Translations under genes and position numbers: made by a program
Origin: Orbilia blumenaviensis
Taxonomy: Eukaryota; Ascomycota; Orbiliomycetes; Orbiliales; Orbiliaceae
Direction: 5' to 3'
Assembly (NCBI GenBank): GCA_036872755.1
Contig: JAVHNS010000014.1
Coordinates: 62,001 to 126,000, forward strand
Length of the DNA: 64,000 nucleotides
Part shown: in pieces, positions 23,610-35,619 of the stretch
How the letters are laid out: each line of letters begins with the position of its first letter
Numbering within the stretch: the first letter of the stretch is position 1
The notes under the pieces: generated by a model
Seen by the model: only the letters and a program-made list of their open reading frames with translations
Databases searched by the model: none
What the model was told of the DNA's origin: nothing

Positions 23610-24945
23610 GAACTAGTTTATTGCATGCTTTAGTTTCGATAAACTAAAAATAAACCTCAAATGGCCTGATGCGCGCTAGTGCGTCGACATAGGTCTATAA
23701 AGTTATATAGTTTATCACTCCTTGTTCGCATACATGTATCTGTTTGTATAATTTACCTATAGATATCTTTATACCTTTATTCGACATATTAACCTAGTGG
23801 TCCAGCTAAATTGAACAAAAAACGCACTTGCTTTGCATTCATTTACATTAATTTGCACTCATCGAGTAACCAATCGCAGCCGGTTATGATGGTTCTAGAT
23901 TATCAGAAGTCAATTCTCATTAGCCGGGTCATGTATAATCAAGCACTAAGGCCATACTACATCGCTGCCATAGGCCAATTGCATAACGTACTAAGATTGC
24001 GTAATGCAATAGACTCCGATGCGACAATGCATACCCTCCCAACAGCTGATTTCTAAGCTTTAGGGGTGGTCATTAGAATCGGTTCTATCTCAACCAATCA
24101 TTCTAATTTAACTCGAAGCGGTCTTAGCGTCGCGGTTTCCACGACATCGTTCAAAGTTCTGTACCAAAGCTTTGCAGTTCCACGGAGCACTAGATTTTAA
24201 CAGTGAACTGGCTAACCTTGCGGCCTGTGCCAACCTGCGACTTTGATTTTCTCCAGTCGTCAGCAAGGGATCCAAATCCTGTAGTCAACGAACGGCGCAG
24301 GTGAAATAAATATAAGGGTTAAATATGAGCAATCCTTGGGTTGGATCAGTCACCCGCCCTCCGGCAGAAAACCATGCTACAGATATATCCTTGTCTAACA
24401 AACCGAGAGGAGCAAGGCTGACGAAACTAAGACATCGCTTATGCCAAACAAGCTTTTGGTTGGCGATATGGAGATGGGTTGGATATTTATCCTATTGGCA
24501 GCTAGGAGTAATAGGCTATACATAGATAATGGAAACAAATCGGTTAAGTCATCGAGCCTTAGCCCTCGGGCTCAGTAGCCGTTGAAACCGATCAGGAATC
24601 CAATATCTGGAAAAATGGATTGAGTTAACACCAATTCCATGCTATATTTAGCTTTCTCCTCAAAATTCTGTTTTAGTCTATCCTGAATTGTCATGTTACA
24701 TTGTACGTTATGAGCATTATTGGTATATCAGTGCAATAGATAAACTCACGATAGCCACCCACGTTTGTATGTCCATTCACTCGGCGTTTGCTCACCCAGT
24801 TTACTGAAATGTGTTGAGCTAGCTAGTCATACGGCCTTACCTTGCTGCAACTCCTTGTGGAGAATCACAGTCCAAGTCCAAATCTTCAAAACGATCTTAT
24901 CTATATATCGATAGTCAGTTCTTGGGACAAGTCATAACGCCTCGA
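23610..24945. other. no gene recognised
   Basis: Normal composition. Frames of 60-80 codons near 23,811 and 24,325 show no family features and no good splice partners. Confidence 0.45.
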
Positions 24946-24950
24946 AAGCC

Positions 24951-25604
24951 ATGCAGCCGCTTTTTCTTGGGCACATTTTTATAATCTTAAGGTCAGAATA
25001 CTTAATTACAACTGCTGCAATGCGGCTCGGAATCCTGCTTCTAGATTGAGCTAAAATTTACATTAACCTTAGCTGCGGAGCATCTCTCGTAGCAACCGTT
25101 TCTTGTCCTCCTTCCGTTACTCTTACAGCGACCCAGAGGCTCTTCTGCCCACTTATCCGCTGCGAAACACCCACCACTCCATGTCAGCCAACGACTTCCA
25201 CAGTTAGTGTCCCTTGTGCCTGCCAAACGCGGCCGCCTACCACCACTTCCCTCCAACCATCCTGCCCCACCAATGGTTGTGCTTGCCCTACGGCTACTCG
25301 AACCAAGTCAGCCCACCACTGTCAAAGAACCTATTATTCCACCACAAAAGCAACCCTTTGTACGTCCTGCCCCTTTTCGGAAACCGTTTCGACTGGGTTT
25401 CCGATATGTAATGACCTTCGTTGCGCCTCGCCGCCGATTGCTTGCCCAGAAATCGTCCGTCTGGTGGATATCCCGTGCTGCTGTCAGAAACTACCACCAT
25501 CTACCACCACGGTCAAAGCCCAATGTCCACCAAACGGTTGCACTTGTGTAATACCAACAGTAACGAAGACTGAGGAATGTAACACTCCCACATGGTATAC
25601 TTAA
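24951..25604 (+). CDS. small secreted cysteine-rich protein made of two related repeats
   Basis: Exon 24951-24991 gives MQPLFLGHIFIIL, a secretion-signal-like start. An intron (GTCAGA...CTTAG, 24992-25072) joins it in phase to exon 25073-25604, for a product of 190 aa. The second exon has no start codon of its own. It encodes 23 cysteines arranged as two copies of one unit. Copy 1 runs from SCPPSVTLT through PCACQTRPPTTTS to CPTNGCACPTATRTK and a final C. Copy 2 runs from SCPFSETVS through PCCCQKLPPSTTTV to CPPNGCTCVIPTVTK and a final C. The conserved duplication is strong evidence of real coding sequence. Thr/Pro-rich stretches between cysteines suggest O-glycosylation. It could be a wall protein or an effector-like protein; the family is not recognised. 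The short first exon and its weak donor are the uncertain part. Confidence 0.68.
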
Positions 25605-25992
25605 ACATCTGCAATTACCTTCTATTCTCTATTTTTCTACATTAGCACGGGGCGTCTTGTAAAAGCTTCCACTTATTATCTGGATTGTATCGCCAAATGT
25701 TAAATATCAGGTCCCACACCTCCTCGCTTTGTTCATATGCCTAGTGTATTAGTCTCGTAGTATCTAGTGTATATAGTTAATCTGTTGGACTTCATATTCC
25801 GGGAGAGAATCTTTAGACAAAAATATTATAGCGATATATCGGTAGGGAGACGAAATTTACAGCCCAGTTTGTTCAATCCAAGAGTGATCGCAATATACTA
25901 TGTCGTTAGGACCTACACCTACTATCACCCTGGACCAAGTACCAAGGCCTCACTATATGATAACATATAATATATAAATCGATTATTTCATA

Positions 25993-26587
25993 TTATACTA
26001 GCCTATGGGGAACCCGTTCTTCGTATTTCTCGTTGTGTCCCACAACTTCCTCGTCTGACGCTGGGAGTTGTTCTACTTCCCCACTCGATGACGAATCTTC
26101 CGCAATTTGCGCCGAGGTTACAAAATCCAATCCATCAGAATCATACTCAGTGTACTCTGTAATAGGCCTTATATGAACCGCCATTGAGATTCTCCTCGGG
26201 CTTCCTGGCCTTGCTCGCCGAATGTGCTCCTCATTCGTTTGCTGAACTCCAGGCTGCGAGCTTGTTGTTATTGGGGTACCTCTGCCATTTCTACTAACAA
26301 TACATCCCCCATTATTACTTCGCCCACCTTCCGCATCCGTAATGATAGATTTTTCCGGGGGGGAATTAAATATGTCATGTTCGTGGGCTATGCCTAGCTG
26401 AGAGTTGACGAAGACAGAGTTTGCTACGGAGGCTCCATGAGTTTTGGCTATCGACGATCTTCGAGTTCCAAGGTTTATATGGTTATCGATGGCTGTATTA
26501 TTCTGGGAATTGCGGTCGTTTGTCGCGTGTGTCGTGCCTGTGCTCCCTTGGTGGTCCTTGTTCGTGATTGCATGGAGAACAACGACG
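25993..26587 (-). CDS. long open frame, possible last exon of an unrecognised gene
   Basis: About 198 codons are open from a possible TTATTCAG acceptor (26,588) to a stop at 25,993. The only in-frame ATG (26,184) is late. The predicted sequence is hydrophilic, rich in Ser, Asn, Arg and Glu, and ends in an acidic stretch (EDSSSSGEVEQLPASDEEVV), like a disordered tail. An upstream piece with a perfect GTATGT donor (at 26,644, after LLLCNVD) and a CTACTAAG branch site fits the same intron, but the phases do not join. So either another exon is used or the gene is frame-broken. No family recognised. Confidence 0.35.
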
Positions 26588-26719
26588 CTGAATAAGACTA
26601 TTACTACTTAGTAGCTTCCTATGACTTAATTTAAATATAAACATACCATCAACATTACAGAGTAGTAAGCAAACCCATCCTGGCTCCCCTTTCAGCAGCA
26701 TAAGTGTTGTCAAATTTCT

Positions 26720-29700
26720 TAATTCATTGAGAGTATTTTGGTTAGCTAGCCTCTAGATAAATAACTATATATTATGTCAACTCGGATGGGGTCTAGTTAT
26801 ACGTACGCAACACTTGATGTTAAAGTTGCACAAGATCCAAAGAATGTCTTGACGGCCATCCTTCTTAACGCTTGGTGAGACTCCTGAGCTCTCCCTCGTG
26901 AAATTTCTGTGGCAAGATTTAGGAACTACCTGAAGTTTGGACGTTACTTAGAGCTAAACCACTTACTGATAACGGGAATCAGAAATAGTGTTGTTAGGTA
27001 GACCTGCGTGGGAGGTTAGCGTCTGGCTTAATCAAGATATTTCAAGAGCCTGAATAGCCTCAGGCTCCTTCTGGACCTGGAAATTTGTCCTAACTCACGT
27101 TAACAACGACATCGAAAGTTATGAGTGGCAGTAGCGCGACTTTTTTCATGCCGATACGACACACTCCATTTTGGAAATAAGAAAATCGACTAGACGATCG
27201 TACGAAGGTTTGTCTGTTTAGTCAGGGCTTTGATATGTGAAGGCCAGTAGCTTGGGATTGGGGGGCGACTCACTACGCTAACGTCAAAAAGCAGACAGAC
27301 ATATATGGTACTGGTCGTCGCTAGTCAGCCCCACATATTCATGAATTCAGACCTATCGACAATACAGGAACACAAACCGAGCAGCCCGAAACTGTTGAAT
27401 AAATATAGTTTATCCTTTCTGCGGGGTAGCCATGCGTTTTTGACAAGCCTGACTTTCTCAACTAGGAGGATATATATTAACTGCAAAATTTGTAATTGAT
27501 GCTGTTAGCTCCCGAAAGTATTGGTGAGACCCTTTGAACCCAGTTTTACGCACCACCTATGGTATTCTCCTGTCAGCCAGCGTTTACCAAATGGATTAAT
27601 GGTGTTGTAACTACTTACTTTAGTAGTTTCATAAAAGATGATGCACATTATTATTGCTGCTGAACAACTCCCAGTGGTCTTATTCACGCCGAAACCAAGG
27701 CTAATAACCCCTACAGAGAAAACAAAAAGGAACGAGTCTATGTATACAAGTAAAATAACTATCCAAGAAAATTAGTCTGGACACCTTGCGAATTGGGAAG
27801 ACTACTCGGCTCTTACACCAGCGCACCGGTGTTAACTTTTTCCAGGAGGTAATGATTATTATTCGCTGAGCTATTTCGTTCGATACTATTAGCTAAAGGG
27901 CCTGAGTTAACCCTCTCAAGATAAATTTACCTACTCAGACAAACCGAAAGGACAGCTATTGTAATCATGATCAAAGCTGCACTAATCGCCTTCCCCGCCG
28001 GGGGATACGCTGCACCGGCCTCGACATGCGTGACAGTCGTGGGCGACATTCTAATTCGAGATTGCTCTGGCCGGCGGTGTCGATGAGAATATCGGCAGGT
28101 AATTTAGAATCCAGACATGTGTAGGGTTCGGACATATGAGGCCGCGAAACTCACATCTGCAGGTGCTAAGCCCGGGATAGGAACTTTCATAGCTTTATAT
28201 CCCCGCATAGTTTCAAGATAAGTTTTAGCATTTCCCATCTGTAGATCGGCACCTCCGGCCACCCGTAGGGAGCATGAGTCTTACCCTAGAAAGGTAAGTA
28301 GATAACCATGAAAGGTTAGTAACATACTAGTTCCAGTGCAGAATGATCGGCGGCCCTGAAGTTTCAAGTGCAGATCGCAGAAGCTACACGACGGATTTGG
28401 GTTCGACTCAATTGGATGGTCCGGATGGGGAAATCATGAAAGTTCATTTACGATGAAACTTTGTCGAGACTCTGCCTTCGCAAATCCGATAGATCTTAAC
28501 CAAGGTGTTAAAGATTTTCGAACCTAGGATAATAACTAGATTTGGCTAAGTTATCTTTTCGGCATCATAGCCAATACTATATATTTGAAATATTGTTGTT
28601 AAACGGCTAGGCATCTATGCCTATATAGCTCTGACTTCTGCTAATATGAACACAAACCACCGATTGTGTTGTACGTTTTAAGGTTACGATCAGTTGTAAG
28701 TGCTTAGGTTGCCCATTAAATTAATGAAATGAGCTCATAAACTCCCGAGCATAGGTAGTGGGCCTTAATCTAGATCGCAGGAGCCACGAAGAAAATCCCA
28801 TGAGACACTTTGGCTACCTTGTACTTGCGATGAGCTCATGAGGAGACTCTGCGCTGCAGATCTGGCGGCAAATTTTGCAAGTCGACGATATAACAGCAGC
28901 TACATTGCAGAATATATCTTCTCGAATTTTCTAGTTCTCCACCGCAGTAACGGCATGAATGGCAACGGGATTTCCCGTAACTTTGATAAATATTACGTAC
29001 ATTGACGCTAATTAATAACAATATGCGACTTCAGTGTCGGAGCGCCAATGGGCCAATGGGGCAAATTGAACGGAATGTCTCCCTACTCGCTAAATCAAGG
29101 ATTATTCCACGTGCCTTGTAAATCTCGCGGGTCTATCCGTCTGCTCAAATATTATATTTTATGAGAAGCTGTAAGTATGTTGCAAGCCGGAATATGCCGC
29201 CAAGTGCTACTCAGAGGGGGAGGGTTTCAATATAACTGCCTTCCTACACTCTGTCCAACTCTATCCTTTGCCAATACTACCCTTTCACTTGACTCTACAG
29301 TTTAATTGATCAAGGTTCTCTGATTTCGCAAGCAATTTGCGGATTATACGTATATCTAGCAAGGCGAATTCGCGGATAGGCGAAATGAAATATTTTAAGG
29401 CAACACGTTTCGGAAACCACCATCTCCGCCAGTATATGAGTGTGCATGTGCCATCCTGCCTTAAAACACCACTATTGATGGTGAAGGAAGAACCAATATA
29501 GCTCGGTCGGCGATACGCTTCGTTGATAATTCTCCCTCGATATTGCACCTCGCACTGAGCCCAAGGAGTGGAGTTGTGTTGATAATGTTGCAGTTTTCTG
29601 CGGCGCCGAAATTCGAAATCGGGGGAGAGCATCGCGTCCCTGACTTAGCCGAGTCTCATAGACCGGCATGGCTGGCGCGAAATCTATATCAATTTTCAAG

Positions 29701-30155
29701 GCAGAAAGTCGGGCAAACCCCATAGATCTAATCCATCCTGAAATGAGACACACAGATCAGACTCGAAGCGTCTATCACGACGCCGAGCCAATGTCTAGGA
29801 TCTTGGCTGATCAGCTGGTAATCACATTCCTCTTCCTCTAAATCTGTAAACCGCGCCCGGCGGCCGTGGTTCCCGAATCTCCTGAGTCAAGCTTGTCATT
29901 CCAATTAGGCAAAGTGGTCCAAAAGGCACCGATGTCAGCGCGTCGATCTGCCGGACGCGAACCTTAGAACATCTGCAGGCTGGAAGTATGCTCTCCAACC
30001 CTCCACTTGAATTGATCCCTCGAGAAAACTATGAGCTATGAGTCAATGCAAGTATACATAGCAATTTTAGACAGTTTGTCGCATAGAAGGCCTAGACATA
30101 ATTTGGCGACCAAGCCTCATATCAAGAAAAGAGGATTGAGTGCCACGAACCAACG
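26720..30155. other. 3.4-kb gene-poor stretch
   Basis: Base composition is ordinary. I looked for P450, transporter, transposase, zinc-cluster and polyketide/terpene motifs and found none. Short frames with cysteine clusters (28,836-29,021 minus) or aromatic-rich sequence (29,285-29,632 minus) could not be joined to anything. One possible small secreted frame is listed at 27,967. Confidence 0.45.
27967..28086 (+). CDS. possible very small secreted protein, 39 aa
   Basis: ATG to TGA encodes MIKAALIAFPAGGYAAPAS, a convincing signal-peptide-like start ending at an Ala-Pro-Ala cleavage context. A short tail with three cysteines follows (TCVTVVGDILIRDCSGRRC). It may be a tiny secreted peptide, the first part of a longer gene broken by the TGA, or chance. 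No promoter or splice evidence settles this. Confidence 0.3.
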   Translation: MIKAALIAFPAGGYAAPASTCVTVVGDILIRDCSGRRCR

Positions 30156-30158
30156 AAC

Positions 30159-31774
30159 ATGGGACGAAATCACGAAAATCATCTCCCCCATGGGCTGATC
30201 CTCGTTCGGCAAGCTAGTAAGTGGGATTCCGGGAGAGCTACCTAGAACCAAAACCCAAATCGGCTAATGCTCCAATTTGTACCTACTAACTAGCGAGGAT
30301 CGAGAACTACTTTTATATGCTCACTTTGACCGGAAGCCAGGCTCCTGTCGTCGTTTCGGCTACATACTCTGCCCATGACCCCTCCAAGAGGCTCTCTCGC
30401 AACCTTGTAATCAGGGCTATCGAAAGAGTAGTCGCCAAGCAACCTGCCCTCGGCCAGGTCTTCGTGCGGCAACCGTCGAAGCAAGGCAAAGATCACTTAT
30501 GGATTGCCAGGCTTCCAAGCCTCGATGTCAAAGACTGTGTGTCGTTCGTCGATATGGACGAAAGCGAAGCTTCAAGTCGACGGATGCTGGAGCATATTAT
30601 GGACCAGTGGTTCGACCTATTAGACAGTTCGAGGCCCTACTGGAGGGCGACTGTTGTCAACATGAAAACGATATACTTTTCCTTTAACCATATTGTCTGC
30701 GATGGGAGATCCGGGGTGTACTTCCACCGGCAACTTCTAACAAGCCTCAACGATATCGAAGGAGGCATCGATATTCTGCCCCCTGAAAAATATACAACCT
30801 CCTCCGACCCCTTTCCCGATCACTGTGAAAACACGATCGGCCGCCATAACCTACTTCACATAATTTGGTTTATAATAAAGTACCTCTTGCAATTAGTCGC
30901 CGAGCTCTTATTTTGGCCGAAATACATCACATTCAACGATATGAAGAAGTACCCTATGAGGCCCAATATCCATCGAATGGCACCAATGGAAGAAAGGATC
31001 AAAAATAAGATAATATCATTACGTATCACGCCAGCACTAATGCAAAAGATTTTGACTGAATGCCGAACCCAGTCAACAACCTTCACGGCCTTTTTAGACA
31101 CCGCGTTGAATACCAGTCTATGCGCTGACATCTACCCGCGGTCGCTTTTCGTCCGCGCCAGTACCGTTGTTGACATCCGGGGTTTCTGCAAGTGGCCATA
31201 TGGAGAGGTTATGTGCAATATGGCTGCTTCTTGGACGAAACTACGATATGCAGGGTCTTTCTCTGCAATTGGAAAGCCACCAGAAACCAGGAATTCAGCA
31301 GAAAATGGGGTATATACTCGCATACCCGCTTTCTGGACCATGACCAAATATCGAAAGGATTACATGAATAAATACTTGGCTACGGCTTCTATTCAAGAAT
31401 TTCTGGGCCTCGGAATCACGCCGGCACATATCGACGACTTCGTTAGCCAGGTCTGGGGAAAGTCGCTTTCCACAACCCGAAACTACGGCAGTTTGATATC
31501 AAACTTGGGGCCACTAGCTCCTGACGAACGGGATAAAGGGCGGACGTGGCGTTTTACGGACGCAGATTGGGCGTCTAGTACTCATCGAAGTTGCATCGGC
31601 CCCTCGTTGAATATTACGGTTATATCAGCGCCAGGAGCAGATTGTGTTATTAATTTTATCTACCACGAAGGATCATACGACCCTACAGTAATACCGAGAA
31701 TTGTAGAAGTAGTTAGAACAAGGATAGGGCAGGTCATGGGTGTCACAAGCGACAGCCTCGCTCTTATAGTGTAA
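30159..31774 (+). CDS. alcohol acetyltransferase family enzyme (AATase-like, BAHD/condensation fold)
   Basis: Exons 30159-30216 and 30294-31774 join in phase to 512 aa (donor GTAAGT, branch GCTAAT, acceptor CTAG). The ATG at 30,317 alone would lose a conserved N-terminal stretch that reads TRIENYFYMLTLTGSQAP and runs into VVVSATYS. The acyltransferase signature HxxxD(G) is seen as FNHIVCDGRSG. A downstream GSLISNLGP motif corresponds to the family's conserved structural region. These enzymes move an acyl group from acyl-CoA to an alcohol. In fungi they make esters of volatile alcohols, sterols or secondary metabolites. Closest neighbours are the sterol-gene pair to the left, separated by about 6.5 kb. 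Substrate is unknown. Confidence 0.78.
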
Positions 31775-31779
31775 TTACC

Positions 31780-34250
31780 TAGATACCTTAGCTAGCTTGG
31801 GTATCCCATGTGCACATTAAGTATATAAATATCTAGGTATATACAAGTTTCAATATTAATCAAGGGCCAACAGCACACCTGGCATGAAGTGAAGCTTTTT
31901 AGGGCATATGCAGATGTCGTCTCTAGTCTCGTAGCCAGACTTCTCGCGGGCCCATTGGCATACACGAATTCAAATCAACTAATAACCCGTCTAGACAAAG
32001 GCCAGCACTATGATAATCTACCATACTAAGGAAATCTTCTAAGCGGGTCATTCATATCTTAAATCTTCCGGATATGCAGCTATGGCCAAGAGAACCCCCT
32101 AACTCTGGTTTGTATACTTAGAGCCGATTAAGGGAGCAATGTCATAATCATAAGATATGTACATGTACATGTATACTACCGCCAAAAAGGGATTTATTTA
32201 GCGCTAATTAGTCGAGAAGGTAGAAGAAACTAGTGGTGCATGTATGCCCACTCTGGCAGGCACCAGACCACCTCTATTTTGTATAGAGCAGATATAGATA
32301 GACAGTGTCTCTCTTACTCTATTTCTTCTTCACTCGTCAGCTTTGCCATATTCTGACACCTAAATCGCTGTAGTCACTGGGGACAGAGCCGGCTGGGCAT
32401 AGGGTATTGACACAACGCAGAAAAATATCAAATTTGAGATTCGGACTTTGCATTGGACTTCTGATAATGATGCCCCAACCCATGGTACCGATACGGCCAC
32501 CATAATTAAGGAAAGGTAGGTATATCTACACCATTATCTCGATAAATCTATTCCTCCAGTGAGGATTAGACGTTGGGCATCTGTATTTATACACGCTGTT
32601 AGTTTATGAATTAACATAACCAGGCGTAACATATCTGATTTACGATATTTCCCCCATTTTAGCTTCCACGAATAGTCTGCTAACTTGTGACCGTGTGCAG
32701 GTACAGGCCCGAACTGTCGTTTGGTAAAAGTCTAGATCTAAGTCTCGTCGCCATGGCACCTTATGTCAAAGCTATTCACACCTGATACCCCTACCCTGTT
32801 CTGGAGGGAGGCATGAGGATGCTACCGTTTGTAATAACGTAGATCCAGGGATTCTTACCTCCCTTGAAGTCATGGTGAATGCATTAAGCTCTTTTGGTAA
32901 GTTGAAATCTCGGTCAAATGATAGCATCAATCCGTTGATGATACATGCGCCAAATCAAAACAGCCAATAAGGCTCGCAAAGAGGGACCCAACAACGTAGA
33001 ACATATTGGGGAGCTTATAAAACTAACTGTCAACTCCATACTCTTCTATCACCCTGCTGAATCCAGGTTGCAAGTCTATATGAATATTGGAACTTCCCGG
33101 CCACCTGCAATCTCAACAGACTCAAATTTCACATAAGAGCCGATTCAATGGATAACTTAGATAAAATCTAGAATATAGATATAGCCGACTGAGAGACGAC
33201 CTCAAAAATTTCCCACCCATGAATATCGTCTTAGTTATCATGCATGAAAACAGGCGTAAATCACCTGTTAAAACCATCGGCTGCACATATTTCGTTCAAT
33301 CCTCAAGCCCGACACTATGATCTCCTCGGCTATGGCTAGTGATCATCAACGAAGAAACCGCTAGGGCCGCTGGGGCGCAAAAGATGGGCTGTACACAGTA
33401 TTCTGGGGTGGCAGGGCTCCTTTGCAAGGCTGTCAGGGTCTTTGCTACAAATTATTGAGCTCAGATAAATACATTCAAAAAGGAAGTCGACAATTTACTT
33501 TAAAGGAGTGCCTCAAATTTTGTTTATCGACCCCACCGTGGTATATCGAAAAATTCAGGAGCGGGGGACGGGATAACGGGTGGTTTATACACCACGTGCA
33601 CGCATGCGACAGATAATCAAAATATGTATCACCCACTATGACCCGGCTGATTAAATCCAATAACTAAGAAAGTAAGTAAATAAGTAAATGTTGTTGATTG
33701 TAGAAAATATACTTGGTTGGGTGATGCTTACGTCGAACCCCGATTCCACCGCATGGCCGCATGGCCGCATATCAATGCTGAGAAATCACCTTCAGTAGCT
33801 TTATATCAATTCGGCCGAGTGCTGCAATAGTACTTGTAACCAACGGCTGGCCAGCAGCTAGCAGAACGCCGCCATGGACTCGAAGATTCGAAATGAAGAT
33901 TACTAAACCTATAGCTACAGGTCCAAACTTAGCTAATTAATGTGCATGTAACACTGCGGAGGTAATGGGGCTTACGTGCACTGCACTGGATATCCATGGG
34001 TTAATCGATTACAAAGCGCTGCTCACCTGTTTTGACAAAGATTGGTACGTACGCGCAGGTAATTGGTCCGCCTGTTCCGGATCCGTCCACCCCAAAATTG
34101 CATCATCGCTTTACCTCCAGCCAGCTTAGACTGCAATCAACATTTGATGACCTGGTTAGTAGGTACCTCAGTAAATAGCTAGGTAATTAAGTGCTTAGAA
34201 GTAAGCTTAGACCGGGAACCCGAGAGACCGAGGGATTCGATTTGGGCGCG
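31780..34250. other. intergenic, no gene recognised
   Basis: About 2.5 kb of ordinary composition. Frames at 32,945-33,136 and 33,422-33,616 have no recognisable features. The start of the glutathione transferase transcript probably lies near the right end. Confidence 0.45.
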
Positions 34251-34257
34251 GTATGCA

Positions 34258-34268
34258 TATATATAAAA
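34258..34268 (+). promoter_or_regulatory. TATA box of the glutathione transferase gene
   Basis: tatatataaaa ends 60 nt before the ATG at 34,328 and about 400 nt before the ATG at 34,667. Its position makes the frame start at 34,253 (inside the TATA region) unlikely to be used. Confidence 0.5.
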
Positions 34269-34327
34269 CCCCTCACATTGCCCCGCATTTGGGAAAGAAC
34301 AGTCTCCGACACCCGCACTCCATCTAT

Positions 34328-35618
34328 ATGAGAGTCCCAATCCAGCTACGATTTCAATTGGCTCGTCGATTCTCGAACTCGGACTTCAAGTTTCTCCAGC
34401 AGAGCAGGCACTACACCATTACCAGTCACAGGACCAGTACCAGTACCTTTAATATACATATCAACAGAACCCCAAATTTAAAAACCGCACGGTTTGCTTC
34501 TGCTGCACGAACGCCGCCTGCTACCTACAACACACACAACACACACAGCACAAAAAACCCAACATTACAGTTCCGAAGCCATTTGCACAATATCTTACGA
34601 TCCCGTCTACGTCATATTCGAGTTTCAACCCCTCCTCAGCTTTGTAACCTCTCTAGTACGTCTAAAATGGCATCGAATCTTTACACAGACGAAACACCAG
34701 AGCCTATCAGATCCTCTAAGGTATATATTGTTGGCGTTACTATCCCACTACCCTGATGCCCCTAAAATAAGCGGCTAACACATGGAGGCAGGGTCTCCAT
34801 CTGATCACTCAAAGCACCCCAAACGGCCAAAAGGTGCAGATTCTCCTCGAGGAGTTAAAAGCTATCTATGGCACAGAATGGGGTACATCCATCATCAATA
34901 TTGGTACCAATGAACAGAAGAAAGACTGGTTCCTCCGATTGAATCCAAATGGCAGGATCCCAGTCATCATCGATAACGATAAATCATTCTCCGTAATGGA
35001 GACCTCCGCCGAACTGCTTTACCTTGTCGACCGTGAAGACAGGGACCACCATTTCGATTTCACAGATCCCTTAGAAAAGAGCCAATTGTTGCAGTGGCTG
35101 TACTTTTGGCATGGTAGCGGGGCCCCGTATCAAGGACAAGGTGCTTCCCTCCAAAACCCAAGGGGCCACGATATTAAGACTAACAAGTTCTTCAAAAGTC
35201 AACCATTTCTTCAAATTCGCTCCAGCACCACCAGATCAACTACAATGTACGTAATCAATGTCGAAATCTTTATCACACAAGCTAACTGTTAGTAGATGCC
35301 CAGACCCGCTTCAGAAATGAGACTCTCCGTGTGTTTGGCGTTATTGAAATCCATCTCTCCGGAAAATACACTGGTCAACCACGTGAATACCTCGCTGGTA
35401 ATGGTGCTGGAAAGTATTCCGTCGCCGACATTGGTACCTGGCCATGGATCAAGGGGTGGAATTTTAGCGGGGCGATTACCAATGAGGATATGGAAACGTT
35501 TCCACATTTGTTGAAGTGGATCGATCGTATCTCCGAAAGGCCAGCCGTCAAACTTGGTACTGGTGATAACTATAACGCAGCAAAACGACCAGAACTCTAT
35601 GTGGGAGAGAAGAGGTAG
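34328..35618 (+). CDS. glutathione S-transferase (URE2/YfcG-like) with possible mitochondrial extension
   Basis: Exons 34328-34720, 34792-35140, 35199-35246 and 35296-35618; introns are canonical with GCTAAC/ACTAAC branch sites. From the downstream ATG (34,667) the protein is 257 aa and looks like a normal fungal GST. It has an N-terminal thioredoxin-like domain (LHLITQSTPNGQKVQILLEE, NPNGRIPVIIDND, ETSAELLYLVD) and an all-helical C-terminal domain ending VADIGTWPWIKGW ... ISERPAVK. It would conjugate glutathione to electrophiles or act as a disulfide reductase. The same frame is open upstream to an ATG at 34,328, adding 113 residues. These begin MRVPIQLRFQLARRFSNSDF, basic with no acidic residue before position 19, like a mitochondrial presequence. 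The short form is certain; the long form is inferred. Confidence 0.85.
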
Positions 35619-35619
35619 A

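Noticed and set aside
28836..29021. Minus-strand frame with a CxxCRYCGG and CSCC pattern suggesting a zinc ribbon
   Set aside because: Too short, no partner exon found, and the cysteine spacing fits no family I know.
29285..29753. Two overlapping minus-strand frames of about 90-115 codons
   Set aside because: No conserved motif; frames overlap each other and neither has a convincing start or splice.
30317..31774. ATG 30,317 as the start of the acetyltransferase
   Set aside because: It loses a conserved N-terminal segment that is in frame upstream and joins in phase to a spliced first exon at 30,159.
34253..34327. ATG 34,253 as the start of the GST long form
   Set aside because: It lies at the TATA box, so it is unlikely to be in the transcript.
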